From positions 1 to 49,639 of the forward strand of contig JAKMGK010000017.1 in NCBI GenBank assembly GCA_022424955.1: a stretch of 49,639 bases of DNA. The letters are read 5' to 3'. Source of the DNA: Flavobacteriaceae bacterium (GTDB lineage: Bacteria > Bacteroidota > Bacteroidia > Flavobacteriales > Flavobacteriaceae). The notes beneath the pieces are model-generated. The model worked only from the letters and a program-made list of their open reading frames with translations. It was not told where the DNA came from and searched no databases. This document shows, in pieces, positions 1 through 8,890 of this stretch. Position numbers and translations under genes: made by a program. How positions within the stretch are numbered: position 1 is the stretch's first letter; the number at the start of each line of letters is the position of its first letter.

Positions 1-81
1 ACAGATGCACTTTTTCACGATTTGGGGAAAGCAGAATTTGAGGCTTACTTAACCGAGTATTTTGTCGTGATGGGGGATTAA
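1..81 (+). pseudogene. aldehyde dehydrogenase, out-of-frame N-terminal piece (cut by window edge)
   Basis: Frame 1 encodes 26 residues from the window edge to a TAA at 79-81. They read like the conserved stretch of class-3 aldehyde dehydrogenases just before the next ORF (DLGKAEFEAYLTE). The continuing protein starts six bases later in frame 3, so the two pieces belong to one gene split by a single frameshift at about 70-86. Adding one base there (for example GATTTA for GATTA) joins them. The G5 and A4 runs make a sequencing error possible as well as a true mutation. Confidence 0.7.
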
Positions 82-86
82 AAGCC

Positions 87-1244
87 ATGATAAAAAACCT
101 TGAAAAGTGGTCACAACCTAGACGGGTGAAGTCCTCTGCTTTAAATTTTCCCTCTAAGGATTATTTATTACCAGAACCCTATGGGGTTTGTTTACAAATA
201 AGTCCTTGGAATTATCCCTTTCAGTTGTCATTAGCCACATTAATTGGTGCCGTTGCAGCAGGAAATACTGTTGTTTTAAAGCCTTCTGAACATGCCCCTA
301 AAACCGCAGATTTACTGGCAGAGTTAATTGCAAAAGCTTTTAATCCTGAACATGTAACTGTGGTGAATGGGGATGCTAGTGCTGCAAAAGAGCTACTAGA
401 CTTACGATGGGATCATATCATTTTTACAGGAAGTACCCATATTGGAAAAGTCATTGCTAAGGCAGCAGCAGAACACCTCACTCCTACTATTCTTGAGCTT
501 GGGGGGAAAAACCCCTGTATAGTCGATGCATCTGCCCCAATAAAGTTGACCGCCAAAAGAATTGTATGGGGAAAATATGTCAACTGTGGACAAACTTGTA
601 TTGCCCCTGACTATATTTTAGTTGAAGAAAGTGTAAAAGCACCCTTACTCAAAGCACTGGTGGAAGAAATTAAAAGTGCTTATGGAGAGGATGCCTCTAC
701 CGCGCATAGTTATGGTCGTATTGCGCATCAAAAACACTTTGACCGCCTAGTTGATCTGATCAAAGGCAGTGAGCTTGTTTATGGGGGAGATAGCGAAAGT
801 AAAAGCCGTTATTTAGGCCCTACTCTTTTAGAAGTTCAAGACACCCAACACCCTACTATGGCAGAAGAAATCTTTGGTCCTATTCTTCCAGTACTCACTT
901 ATTCAAATGAAAGTGAGCTGGAACCAATAATCGACTCTTTTGAACGCCCACTAGGGTTTTATATCTTTTCAAAACGCAAAAAATTCATCAAAGAAATGTT
1001 CCAACGTTATTCTTATGGCGGCGGCGTGGCAAATGACACCATGATTCAATTTGCGAACGACAGGCTCCCATTCGGAGGGGTTGGTCACAGTGGAATGGGC
1101 GCCTATCACGGACAACATTCTTTTGATGCATTTACCCACTTTAAACCTTTTATCAAAAGGGGAACTTGGACAGATCCTTTTGTTCGATATGCTCCCTACC
1201 CAACTTCTTTTAACTGGTTAAAGAAACTATTAAACCTTATTTAA
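87..1244 (+). CDS. aldehyde dehydrogenase, class 3 family (N-terminally interrupted)
   Basis: NAD(P)-dependent oxidation of aldehydes to carboxylic acids. The 385-residue ORF holds most of the catalytic fold: the SPWNYPFQL segment (about 39-47), the nucleotide-binding GSTHIGK (115-121), the general-base Glu in ELGGK (Glu137), the nucleophile Cys in CGQTC (Cys171), and EEIFGP further on. Class-3 enzymes such as YwdH are about 450-460 residues, so about 70 N-terminal residues are missing. The preceding 26 are present upstream in another frame, so the ATG used here is an internal Met and not a natural start. The nitroreductase ATG follows the stop directly, suggesting co-transcription. If the frameshift is real, the enzyme lacks part of its N-terminal domain and is probably inactive. 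The substrate cannot be told from the sequence. Confidence 0.85.
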   Translation: MIKNLEKWSQPRRVKSSALNFPSKDYLLPEPYGVCLQISPWNYPFQLSLATLIGAVAAGNTVVLKPSEHAPKTADLLAELIAKAFNPEHVTVVNGDASAAKELLDLRWDHIIFTGSTHIGKVIAKAAAEHLTPTILELGGKNPCIVDASAPIKLTAKRIVWGKYVNCGQTCIAPDYILVEESVKAPLLKALVEEIKSAYGEDASTAHSYGRIAHQKHFDRLVDLIKGSELVYGGDSESKSRYLGPTLLEVQDTQHPTMAEEIFGPILPVLTYSNESELEPIIDSFERPLGFYIFSKRKKFIKEMFQRYSYGGGVANDTMIQFANDRLPFGGVGHSGMGAYHGQHSFDAFTHFKPFIKRGTWTDPFVRYAPYPTSFNWLKKLLNLI

Positions 1245-1973
1245 ATGATCCAAAAAACGGTTCAAGAAGCCATCGCTTATAGAAGATCTGTAAGGGTATA
1301 CGACCCCGATCAATCAATTGATTCAGAAGTTGTTAAAGAATGTATTCGACAAGCGATACTCGCTCCCACCAGCAGTAATTTACAATTATGGGAGTTTTAT
1401 CACGTGACTCAAAAAGATACTAAAGAAGCACTGGCCAAAGCCTGTCTCAATCAAAATGCGGCACGTACCGCAATACAATTTGTGGTGGCCGTTGCGAGAA
1501 AAGACAAATGGAAAAGTCGCGTAAAAGCTAACCTTACCTTCTTAAAACAACAGTTTGAACAACAAGAAGTTCGCGATACAAAACGTGAGAAAATGGCCAA
1601 CAATTATTACACTAAGATTATCCCCACCCTTTACACTGATTTTTTTGGGATTTTAGGGGTTTTAAAAAGAGGACTAGCCACCATCCAGGGGATTTCAAAA
1701 CCCATGTACCGCCAAGTTTTACAAAGTGATCTTGACATTGTTGCTCATAAAAGTACGGCACTTGCTGCGCAAAATTTTATGATTAGCATGGCGGCGAATA
1801 ACTATGATACTTGTCCCATGGAAGGTTTTGATTCTAAAAGGGTAAAAACCATTTTAGGCTTGCCCTCATCAGCGATGATTACCATGGTTATTAGTTGTGG
1901 CATTCGCGGAAAGGGAGGGGTTTATGGTCCTCAATTCCGTGTTCCCTTTAATGAGGTTTATTTCGAAAAGTAA
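1245..1973 (+). CDS. nitroreductase family protein
   Basis: FMN-dependent oxidoreductase of the nitroreductase fold (242 residues). The N-terminal RRSVRVYD motif (about 13-20) and the PTSSNLQLWEF segment (about 42-52) are the usual FMN-contacting parts. The C-terminal region with a conserved Cys-Pro-Met-Glu-Gly stretch also fits. The family reduces nitroaromatics, quinones or flavin-linked substrates with NAD(P)H, and the natural substrate is not predictable here. The ATG begins on the base after the aldehyde dehydrogenase stop, so the two are likely one transcript. The 3' end overlaps the convergent pxpC gene by 26 bases. Confidence 0.88.
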   Translation: MIQKTVQEAIAYRRSVRVYDPDQSIDSEVVKECIRQAILAPTSSNLQLWEFYHVTQKDTKEALAKACLNQNAARTAIQFVVAVARKDKWKSRVKANLTFLKQQFEQQEVRDTKREKMANNYYTKIIPTLYTDFFGILGVLKRGLATIQGISKPMYRQVLQSDLDIVAHKSTALAAQNFMISMAANNYDTCPMEGFDSKRVKTILGLPSSAMITMVISCGIRGKGGVYGPQFRVPFNEVYFEK

Positions 1974-2796
1974 GTTTTTCCCCTTCTGCTTTTTGCACTA
2001 ATACATCTAGTGCCTTTGGTGTCAATTGTAATACTTGTAAGTACCCTCCTGTAACTTGACAATCTGCTGTAGCCACAAGTAATTTGCCCCCTGGCGTAAG
2101 CTGCACCATGCCAGGAAGAACTAATTGACTCAGCAATTTTGGGGCATTAAAACGCACCGATGAAGAGAGTTGGTAGCCCATTCTATCTTGGGCTTCTACA
2201 GTGTGTACTTCTGTAAGTAATTGCACCTGTGCTTGGGTTGGTAACATTTCCCAGTCGGGACCAAAATCTACTGCTAATTCTGTTGCTGCTAAATAGGAAC
2301 TGTCTACCCTAAGGCTTGCATTGTTTTGACGCAAAGTCTCCGGACGGGTTCGGAACATTATCTTGTCTCCCTTTTGTAATCTAGGTTGTTTAGTTATGGG
2401 TGTAAAAAATGATTTACTCCCAAAATAAAGTGGTAAATCAAGTACTGCTTCAAAACGTAAATAAGTCCGTAAGCCTTGGGTGACCCTCCCCAATTTTAAT
2501 TCACTCCCAACAGTAGTTTGATATACCTTATTCATTTTTAAGGGGCGATTATCCAGCCAAGCTTCAATAGAAGCACCAGTTAGAACAAAACGCATTGCTT
2601 CTGTTATTTTAAGGGTGGGGCCAATCATGGTACATTCAAAAACACATTGATCTGCTGGATGAGGTAATAAAGCATTCGCTAAAGCAAAAGCCGTTTGATC
2701 CATTGGGCCAGATAAGGGAACACCTAAATGACGAAAACCTAGCCTGCCAGCATCTTGAATACTGGTGTAAAAACCAGAAGAAATGAACTGTATCAT
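1948..2796 (-). CDS. pxpC: 5-oxoprolinase subunit PxpC (KipA/AHS2 family)
   Basis: One of three subunits of the prokaryotic ATP-dependent 5-oxoprolinase, which opens 5-oxo-L-proline (pyroglutamate) to L-glutamate. The 282-residue protein begins with the family signature SSGFYTSIQDAGRLGFRHLG and continues with SGPMDQTAFALAN, typical of the AHS2/biotin-dependent carboxyltransferase-like domain. KipA/PxpC proteins are usually about 300-330 residues, so this one is at the short end. The start overlaps the end of pxpB by four bases, as expected for a translationally coupled operon. The gene is last in the transporter-pxpA-pxpB-pxpC unit. Older annotation calls such proteins allophanate hydrolase subunit 2 or urea amidolyase-related, but the adjacent pxpA and pxpB favour oxoprolinase. 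Confidence 0.9.
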   Translation of the reverse strand: MIQFISSGFYTSIQDAGRLGFRHLGVPLSGPMDQTAFALANALLPHPADQCVFECTMIGPTLKITEAMRFVLTGASIEAWLDNRPLKMNKVYQTTVGSELKLGRVTQGLRTYLRFEAVLDLPLYFGSKSFFTPITKQPRLQKGDKIMFRTRPETLRQNNASLRVDSSYLAATELAVDFGPDWEMLPTQAQVQLLTEVHTVEAQDRMGYQLSSSVRFNAPKLLSQLVLPGMVQLTPGGKLLVATADCQVTGGYLQVLQLTPKALDVLVQKAEGEKLTFRNKPH

Positions 2797-3506
2797 AGGG
2801 TCAAACTAGTGGGTTGATAAACATTCATCTCTACCGCTACAGTAATTTCTTTATGTCGTTTTAAATCAATCTCTACAAAACGGACTCCTTCCCCTGGCTG
2901 CATAAAAACGGGTGGCTCCTGGTCAAAATTGATCCATGGCACAGGACTATTCCCAATGCATTGCCATCCGCCAGGGCTTTTCTGTGGATATACTCCTACT
3001 TGTTCCCCACCTACAGCCACTGACCCGGAAATTAAAGATTTGTCAGGGTTTTTTTTTCGATCCAAATGTAAGCCTTTGGGCAAGCCAGAGAGGTAACCAA
3101 AGCCAGGAAGAAAACCATAAAATTCTAAGGTAAATATTGTCGCTAAAAAGGCTTTGCGATAGCCGCCTATTTTGGCTTGATCTCCCTCAAAGATATCGAG
3201 TAGGTCTGTTGTAAATGATGCATCAAAACAAATGGGGAGTTCCCAAACTTTGCTAGGGTTAAAATTTAGGCAAGAAGAAAAATCAATTTCGTTTAATCGT
3301 TCTATAAGGGCAGCAGGAGTAAGACTATCTGGACTAAAGAGATTGATGCGATTAAATGTGTTAGTCACTTCAATGAGTTCCTCAATGTTTTGAACAATAA
3401 GTTGAACCAATTGATGCAGTGCATAAGGGTGCTTTTCCTCAAAATGAAGGGAATAAACATTGGGCCGAAGAACAATCAACTCATATGGCTTTGACACTGA
3501 TTCCAT
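2793..3506 (-). CDS. pxpB: 5-oxoprolinase subunit PxpB (KipI/AHS1 family)
   Basis: Partner of PxpC in the ATP-dependent oxoprolinase. The 237-residue protein carries the AHS1 hallmarks: GFLPGFGYLSGLP near residue 133 and YPQKSPGGWQCIGNSP near 173-188. In Bacillus the homologue KipI also binds the sporulation kinase KinA, but that role has no counterpart expected in this phylum. The start lies inside the 3' end of pxpA (26-base overlap) and the end overlaps pxpC, so the three subunits are probably made in fixed proportion from one message. Confidence 0.9.
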   Translation of the reverse strand: MESVSKPYELIVLRPNVYSLHFEEKHPYALHQLVQLIVQNIEELIEVTNTFNRINLFSPDSLTPAALIERLNEIDFSSCLNFNPSKVWELPICFDASFTTDLLDIFEGDQAKIGGYRKAFLATIFTLEFYGFLPGFGYLSGLPKGLHLDRKKNPDKSLISGSVAVGGEQVGVYPQKSPGGWQCIGNSPVPWINFDQEPPVFMQPGEGVRFVEIDLKRHKEITVAVEMNVYQPTSLTL

Positions 3507-4212
3507 TTTTATTTAAATAGTCCTTTAAATATTGTAAGTTTTCCAAAACATTCTTCCCGTCTCCATGCATACAAATGGTTTGCACCCCTAGGGGAATGGT
3601 TTGATGATCTATCGTATTAACTTGTTGTTGCGTTACTATTCGTAAAACTTGTTGGGCAATCGCTTCTTTACGGGTCAATACTGCATCAACTTGAGATCTT
3701 GCGACTAAATTTCCCTGGGGGGTATAATTACGATCCCCAAAGCCTTCAAAAACCACTTGAAAACCATTTTCGATGGCTGCTGTAGACAATTGACTTCCTG
3801 GAGAACAAAAGAGCTTTATTCCTTTTGCGTATTCGCTAAAAACAGCCACTACTGCCCTCGCTTTTTCTAGATCATGGAACAAATCATTGTATAGGGCACC
3901 ATGGGGCTTGATGTGATTAGGGTGTGAACAAAGGCTAAAGAACAGATCCAATTGCTTTCGCAGTGCATCTTGCAGATCTGGAAGGGAAATAGACAAGGAC
4001 TTCCGCCCAAAATTAAGCTGATCTGGATAAGAGGGGTGTGCTCCTACTTTTACGTCAGCCGCTTGTGCATCTTCCAGAGTAGAGGTGATTGTTTTGGCAT
4101 TGCCAAAATGTCCTCCGCAAGCAATGGAACAAGAAGAAATATAGGGCATCAAAGCGGCATCGTTCCCTATTCCCTCCCCCATGTCACAATTGATATCTAT
4201 ACTTTTCATCAA
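3481..4212 (-). CDS. pxpA: 5-oxoprolinase subunit PxpA (LamB/YcsF family)
   Basis: Third subunit of the 5-oxoprolinase, with the LamB/YcsF (7-stranded barrel, polysaccharide-deacetylase-like) fold. The N-terminus IDINCDMGEG is diagnostic, followed by SCSIACGGHFGN and VGAHPSYPD; further on are KPHGALYND, and CMHGDGKN near the C-terminus. Length 243 is close to the usual 245-255. A second Met follows the first, and either could be the start. Together with PxpB and PxpC it recycles pyroglutamate that forms spontaneously from glutamine or comes from peptides. It overlaps the upstream transporter by four bases. Confidence 0.92.
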   Translation of the reverse strand: MMKSIDINCDMGEGIGNDAALMPYISSCSIACGGHFGNAKTITSTLEDAQAADVKVGAHPSYPDQLNFGRKSLSISLPDLQDALRKQLDLFFSLCSHPNHIKPHGALYNDLFHDLEKARAVVAVFSEYAKGIKLFCSPGSQLSTAAIENGFQVVFEGFGDRNYTPQGNLVARSQVDAVLTRKEAIAQQVLRIVTQQQVNTIDHQTIPLGVQTICMHGDGKNVLENLQYLKDYLNKNGISVKAI

Positions 4213-5405
4213 AAAATCAATCCTAAACTTTTCGTTCCTAAAAAGATAAAAAAGAGATCAATCAAAATAAAACAAGTATTCTGCAAATTGGAAGGAACCG
4301 CCCCACGCATGAGTTGGCTATTATTCACCATGAATAACAGCAGCATCCCAATAATAGGTAATAAAATCCCATTAGTGATTTGTGCAAAGCGAATGATTTC
4401 AATTGGGACTATCCCTGTTGTAGTAAAATATACTCCAATTGCTAAAACTGCAAAAGCTGTGATGCGATAACCCCAACCCTCTTTTGGTAAGTCAAAACAC
4501 TCTGAAACAACAAAAGCAGCCGCCATTGGTGCGGTTAAAGCCGAAGTTAAGCCTGCGGCAAAAAAACCAAATTGCAACAATAAAGGCGCTGCAGTTCCAT
4601 ATAAAGGTTCTAACGCTTTTCCTAAATCAAGGGCGCTATTAACCACACTTCCTTCTAAAGCTGCTGCAGAAATAATAATACATAAAGAAATTAACCCCCC
4701 TAGTCCTACTGCGACTAAGGTGTCTTTCTTAATTACTGCAAAAGGGATATTAGGGGACTGAGCAACTAGGGCTGCATGTAAAAATAGATTATAAGGCACT
4801 ACTGTGGTACCTAATAAGCCAACGATGGTTAATACTTCTTCTGTTTTAAAGGAAGGAATCAATAGCCCTTGCATGATTAATCCCAAATCAGGTTTGGTCA
4901 TAATTGCCGTGAGCAAAAAAGAAACACTCATTAAGACCACTATGGCCACCAAAGTATTTTTTAAAAAACGAAAACTCCCCACTAACAATAATACTCCAAC
5001 ACCACCACCTAAAATAAAAGGAAACCAATCTAGGCGTCCCCCAAAGGTGAGCACTTCCATTGATAAGATTCCTTTAAGACCAATTAAAGCACCCGTGAGA
5101 TTTCCCGCTTCATAGGCCGCATTCCCTATGAATATAGCTCCAATCAAAAGTGCCCCAAGTAATATTTTAAACAAGGGCTGAATAGTCTGCTGTAAACTAC
5201 TTTGCGCTAAACCTTTTCGGGTAGTCCAAGCGATTCGCGCGGCGGTATTCTGAATAAAGATGGTGATCAAAGTAGACAATAACATGGCCCATAGCAAACT
5301 AAACCCATGGGTAACCCCAGCAAGAATACAAAGGGTAATGGTTCCAGGACCAATAAAGGCGGCTGTAATTAATGCAGCAGGACCAATAGTGGGCTTAAAA
5401 CTCAT
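4209..5405 (-). CDS. NRAMP-fold membrane transporter lacking the metal-site residues (YcsG-like)
   Basis: A 398-residue polytopic membrane protein with about 11 hydrophobic segments and clear NRAMP-family similarity. The first helix reads AFIGPGTITL where metal transporters have the DPGN motif, so Asp and Asn are replaced by Gly19 and Thr22. The sixth helix reads TTVVPYNLFLH (from Thr200) where they have ATVMPHNLYLH, so Ala and the metal-binding Met are replaced by Thr200 and Val203, and the His of MPH by Tyr205. All four first-shell metal positions known from bacterial Nramp structures are changed. Its stop overlaps pxpA, as ycsG sits with the pxp genes in Bacillus. I infer a substrate other than Mn2+/Fe2+, possibly 5-oxoproline or a related small molecule; this is unproven. 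Confidence 0.85.
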   Translation of the reverse strand: MSFKPTIGPAALITAAFIGPGTITLCILAGVTHGFSLLWAMLLSTLITIFIQNTAARIAWTTRKGLAQSSLQQTIQPLFKILLGALLIGAIFIGNAAYEAGNLTGALIGLKGILSMEVLTFGGRLDWFPFILGGGVGVLLLVGSFRFLKNTLVAIVVLMSVSFLLTAIMTKPDLGLIMQGLLIPSFKTEEVLTIVGLLGTTVVPYNLFLHAALVAQSPNIPFAVIKKDTLVAVGLGGLISLCIIISAAALEGSVVNSALDLGKALEPLYGTAAPLLLQFGFFAAGLTSALTAPMAAAFVVSECFDLPKEGWGYRITAFAVLAIGVYFTTTGIVPIEIIRFAQITNGILLPIIGMLLLFMVNNSQLMRGAVPSNLQNTCFILIDLFFIFLGTKSLGLIF

Positions 5406-5464
5406 GTTTTTTTTTTTAACAATTTAGTTAAAATTAACGGAAATAATGAAATCTTTCAAAAAGC

Positions 5465-5598
5465 CTAATTAGTTGGTCCATATTGACGAATATTCAACTC
5501 ATCATCTGTTTCAAACTGTACAAAGTAATTATCCGCTACACTGGAAAAGCCAAACAAATGGAACGAAGGATCAAAGCATTACCCAAACGTATCCTTCG
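5465..5598 (-). pseudogene. C-terminal remnant of an unidentified gene
   Basis: Between dsbD and the transporter gene, one minus-strand frame reads as protein-like sequence for about 37 residues (FDPSFHLFGFSSVADNY, then an acidic stretch FETDDELNIRQYGPTN) and ends at TAG 5465-5467. It has no usable start and is preceded in frame by a TAA. The composition looks like the tail of a real protein, not random AT-rich sequence, so I read it as debris of a decayed gene. I do not recognise the family. It might instead be chance coding-like sequence. Confidence 0.35.
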
Positions 5599-7557
5599 CT
5601 AATTATTCTCTAAACTAGTTGTTAACCAATTCAAATAGGTCTTCGCATCAGTATATTGAATAGGAGTATTCAACAAAGTTCCGTCTGCTTTCATGAGTAC
5701 ATAATAAGGTTGAGACGAGATATTAAAATTGAGACTTTGAAAAGTTGCCCACTTTTCTCCCAGGGTGTTGATTGTCCGCAGGCGTCCATCTGGATATTGA
5801 AAATTAAATTGCTGGTCTGTTGGCAGTTCTTTTCGATCATCAACATAGAGAGAAATGAGAACAACCTCTTCATTTAACAATTTGAAAATAGCGGGTTGCG
5901 ACCAAACATTCTCTTCGACCTTACGACAGTTAACACAGGCCCAACCCGTAAAATCTAACAAAATGGGTTTTTGCTGTAAGCGCGCAATTGCAAGACCTCT
6001 TTCAAAGTCTTTATAGCAATCTAGTCCCAGAGGGCAATCATTCTCTTTTTCATAAATACTATAAAAAGCAGGGGGAGGGAAACCACTTAAAAGCTTTAAA
6101 GTATTTTCTTTAGAGACTAAACCTAAGAATAAATAGGAGGTTAAAACAAGTGACAATCCAGCGAGGACATATCGACTTTTAGACAAGGGTCCTTTTGTAT
6201 CATGTGGAAAACGGAAAATCCCAAAAAGATATAAAGTAAGTCCAAAGGCCAAAAGCGTCCATATCCCAATAAATACCTCTCGTTTTAATAAACCCCAATG
6301 GGAAACTAAATCGGCATTCGATAAGAATTTTAAAGCGAGAGCGAGTTCTAAAAAGCCTAGGGTAACCTTGATGGTAGTCATCCAACCACCAGATTTTGGC
6401 AAGGCATTTAAAGCATTAGGAAAAAGCGCAAAAAGTGCAAAGGGCAACGCTAGCGCGAAACCAAAACCGGTCATCCCAGCAGTGAGTTGCATTACACCAC
6501 CTTCTGCGGTTAACGACCCAGCAAGCAAGCTTCCCAAAATAGGACCTGTACAAGAAAAGGAGACAATGGCTAAAGTAAGGGCCATAAAAAAGATCCCTAT
6601 TATTCCATTACGATTTGAGCCTTCATCAGTAGCACTTCCCCAACTAGACGGGAGTGTTAGCTCGTAATACCCAAAGAAAGAAAAGGCAAAAAAGACAAAT
6701 ACTCCAAAGAAAACTAAGTTAAGCGGAACATTAGTCGAAATAGTATTAAGAATTTCTGGATTCAAAGAATCCAAAAAGTGAAATGGTAGACTTAGTATTA
6801 CATAGATTACTACTATAAAAAAACCGTACAACAGCGCATTAAAAATTCCATGTCGTAAACCCTTCCCTTGCTTTAAGAAAAAAGAAACCGTTAATGGAAT
6901 CATAGGGAAAACACAAGGGGTTAATAGAGCAATCAATCCCCCTAAAAAGCCAAGTAGAAATAGATTGAAAAAGGGAGGATTATCCCCACTTTGTTCAATA
7001 CCATCGGTAAGATATTCTTTGTTTTTTAAGTTGAGTGTAAGCGCCTCAGAACGTTTTATATCCTTTTCTGTTAAGGCAATGTCTTCTATTTTAGCTTCAC
7101 TTCCATCTAACATGAGGGTAAAAGGCTCTGTTCTAAAGATACAGACACGGTCATCACAAGCTTGATAGTTGATTTCTCCGCTTATTTTTTTGGCATTAGG
7201 GTCTAATAATTTAAACTGCTGACTAAATTGTGCTGCTTGATCAAAAAAGGGTAAATCTATTTGAAAAATCTCGTCAAAAGCCTTCTTTGGAATGCCTGAT
7301 GTGGTTTCCCCATCTAACTGGATTTTTAATGAATCAAAGACAAAGGTGAATTCTGTAGGTAGCGGTCCATCGATAAACTCTTCTAGGGAATATAAATGCC
7401 AATTCTCTGCTATAGTAGCATCAAATTGAAGCACTACAACGTCCTTAGAAATTCGATCAATAGAAGTGGTCCATCTTACCGGTTCTTCTTCCGTTTGTGC
7501 CATTGCCATCATGGGCAAGCAAGTCAGTAAAAATAGGATGAGCTTTTTCAATCGCAT
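5599..7557 (-). CDS. dsbD: thiol:disulfide interchange protein DsbD family
   Basis: Inner-membrane reductant conduit that carries electrons from cytoplasmic thioredoxin to periplasmic thiol proteins. All three domains are visible in 652 residues: a signal peptide ending at AMA-Q (about 1-20); a periplasmic alpha domain with the CxxxxC pair Cys134/Cys139; the multi-helix beta domain (about 195-480) with Cys215 in LLTPCVFPMIP and Cys336 in FSCTGP; and a C-terminal thioredoxin domain with Cys541 and Cys544 (WACVNC). All six redox cysteines of the E. coli scheme are in place, so the protein should be functional. The start overlaps the end of tilS by ten bases. Clients could include cytochrome c maturation or periplasmic Dsb proteins outside this window. 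Confidence 0.93.
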   Translation of the reverse strand: MRLKKLILFLLTCLPMMAMAQTEEEPVRWTTSIDRISKDVVVLQFDATIAENWHLYSLEEFIDGPLPTEFTFVFDSLKIQLDGETTSGIPKKAFDEIFQIDLPFFDQAAQFSQQFKLLDPNAKKISGEINYQACDDRVCIFRTEPFTLMLDGSEAKIEDIALTEKDIKRSEALTLNLKNKEYLTDGIEQSGDNPPFFNLFLLGFLGGLIALLTPCVFPMIPLTVSFFLKQGKGLRHGIFNALLYGFFIVVIYVILSLPFHFLDSLNPEILNTISTNVPLNLVFFGVFVFFAFSFFGYYELTLPSSWGSATDEGSNRNGIIGIFFMALTLAIVSFSCTGPILGSLLAGSLTAEGGVMQLTAGMTGFGFALALPFALFALFPNALNALPKSGGWMTTIKVTLGFLELALALKFLSNADLVSHWGLLKREVFIGIWTLLAFGLTLYLFGIFRFPHDTKGPLSKSRYVLAGLSLVLTSYLFLGLVSKENTLKLLSGFPPPAFYSIYEKENDCPLGLDCYKDFERGLAIARLQQKPILLDFTGWACVNCRKVEENVWSQPAIFKLLNEEVVLISLYVDDRKELPTDQQFNFQYPDGRLRTINTLGEKWATFQSLNFNISSQPYYVLMKADGTLLNTPIQYTDAKTYLNWLTTSLENN

Positions 7558-8837
7558 ATAATTCTAAGTGGATTTTGCGTTTTGGAAGTGGCGGCAAAGC
7601 GGGCGTCAACACGTTGACCTACTACCCAAACAATTTCACTTCCAGAACACAATAACCACTGCTGTTCTTTTTCAAGCAAGGAATATTTTTGATCTTTAAA
7701 AAACTTACTCAGCTTTTTTTTTCCTTTCATTCCCACAGGGTAAAAATAATCTCCTTCTTGGTATTTACGAAGGATTAAAGGATATTTTAACGCTTCAACT
7801 GCTAAAATTGCAGCCTGCCTATTTTCTTTAATAGCATCTATTATTTTTAAATTGATTGGAAAGCTAAGATCTTCTGTGGGTGTCCAATGATAAACTTCGT
7901 AGCCTTCCACTTTTGCTACAGGTGTAAGTAAGAGATTCATTCGGTCTTTTAACAAACGATGAGTCGTAGAAAATAACTGCTTTCCACTTTGTGCATTTAA
8001 AAGGGCATTTAGATCAGAAAAATGGGTGAAACCGTAAGGAGAAAACAAGGCATGCAAGTAGTGTTCTAAGGGTTTTAACGCTTTTAAAGCTTCAATGGAA
8101 ATGGTCATTTGATCTCCTTCTGCGATAAAGTGATTCGATTTAAATACTTCACAGTGATAGGCCAGCGCTTCTTCTGCCCAACGCAATTGCTGCTGACTTT
8201 TATCAAGCTGTTCAATCAGCTTAGGCTGTATCGCCTTCCACTTTGGAATCAATTGATGGCGCAATTGGTTTCTCAAATAATCTTCTTCAGCATTAGAGGC
8301 ATCCTCTCGCCAAGAAATATTGTTTTCTTTGGCGTAAGCCAAAATAACCTCTTTAGTAACCGCTAATAAAGGACGTATAATGAGATGATTAGGAATTCCG
8401 CTCAAGCCTTTTATTCCACTTCCTCTTCCTAAATTGATGAGAAAAGTCTCTAATTGATCGTCTAGATGATGTGCGGTGAGTAAATGGGTAAAATCATGTT
8501 CAGCTTTTAACGTATCAAACCATTGATAGCGCAATTCTCTCGCCGCCATTTGGGTGGAAACACCCTTTGTTTTGGCATAATTCTTTGTTTCGAATGTGGC
8601 TTGAAAATAAGGCAAATTGTGCGTAGCACAATAGGCAGAAACAAAGGCCGCATCGCCATCACTGACTTCATCACGCAATAAAAAATTACAATGGCCAACA
8701 GCGATAGTATAGTTTGTTTGCCCTAATAGATGGAGCAAAACCATACTGTCTACTCCCCCACTACAAGCGAGTAAAAGACGGGGGTTTACAACTCCTTTGA
8801 GTTGTTGATCCAATTGATTTTGTACGATTTCAAACAC
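7548..8837 (-). CDS. tilS: tRNA(Ile)-lysidine synthase TilS
   Basis: Converts the wobble cytidine of the CAU-anticodon isoleucine tRNA to lysidine using ATP and lysine, so that AUA is read as Ile. The PP-loop motif ACSGGVDSM is at about 24-32 and the usual HHLDDQLET motif follows at about 122. The C-terminal TilS domain is present (FKDQKYSLLEKEQQWLL then IVWVVGQRVD). At 429 residues it has full length. It is first in a two-gene minus-strand unit with dsbD and is transcribed divergently from the arginine operon, so its promoter must lie between 8838 and about 8930. Confidence 0.95.
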   Translation of the reverse strand: MFEIVQNQLDQQLKGVVNPRLLLACSGGVDSMVLLHLLGQTNYTIAVGHCNFLLRDEVSDGDAAFVSAYCATHNLPYFQATFETKNYAKTKGVSTQMAARELRYQWFDTLKAEHDFTHLLTAHHLDDQLETFLINLGRGSGIKGLSGIPNHLIIRPLLAVTKEVILAYAKENNISWREDASNAEEDYLRNQLRHQLIPKWKAIQPKLIEQLDKSQQQLRWAEEALAYHCEVFKSNHFIAEGDQMTISIEALKALKPLEHYLHALFSPYGFTHFSDLNALLNAQSGKQLFSTTHRLLKDRMNLLLTPVAKVEGYEVYHWTPTEDLSFPINLKIIDAIKENRQAAILAVEALKYPLILRKYQEGDYFYPVGMKGKKKLSKFFKDQKYSLLEKEQQWLLCSGSEIVWVVGQRVDARFAATSKTQNPLRIICD

Positions 8838-8890
8838 ATGTCAAAGATAATGTTTTAAAAAGGCATTTTAGGCGAAGTTTTATCATTGGA

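Noticed and set aside
3952-4470. 172-codon plus-strand frame
   Set aside because: It runs antisense across the junction of pxpA and the transporter gene, both clearly real, and has no family resemblance.
4804-5115. 103-codon plus-strand frame
   Set aside because: Antisense shadow of the transporter gene; Pro/Lys/Thr-rich composition is typical of a reversed membrane-protein frame.
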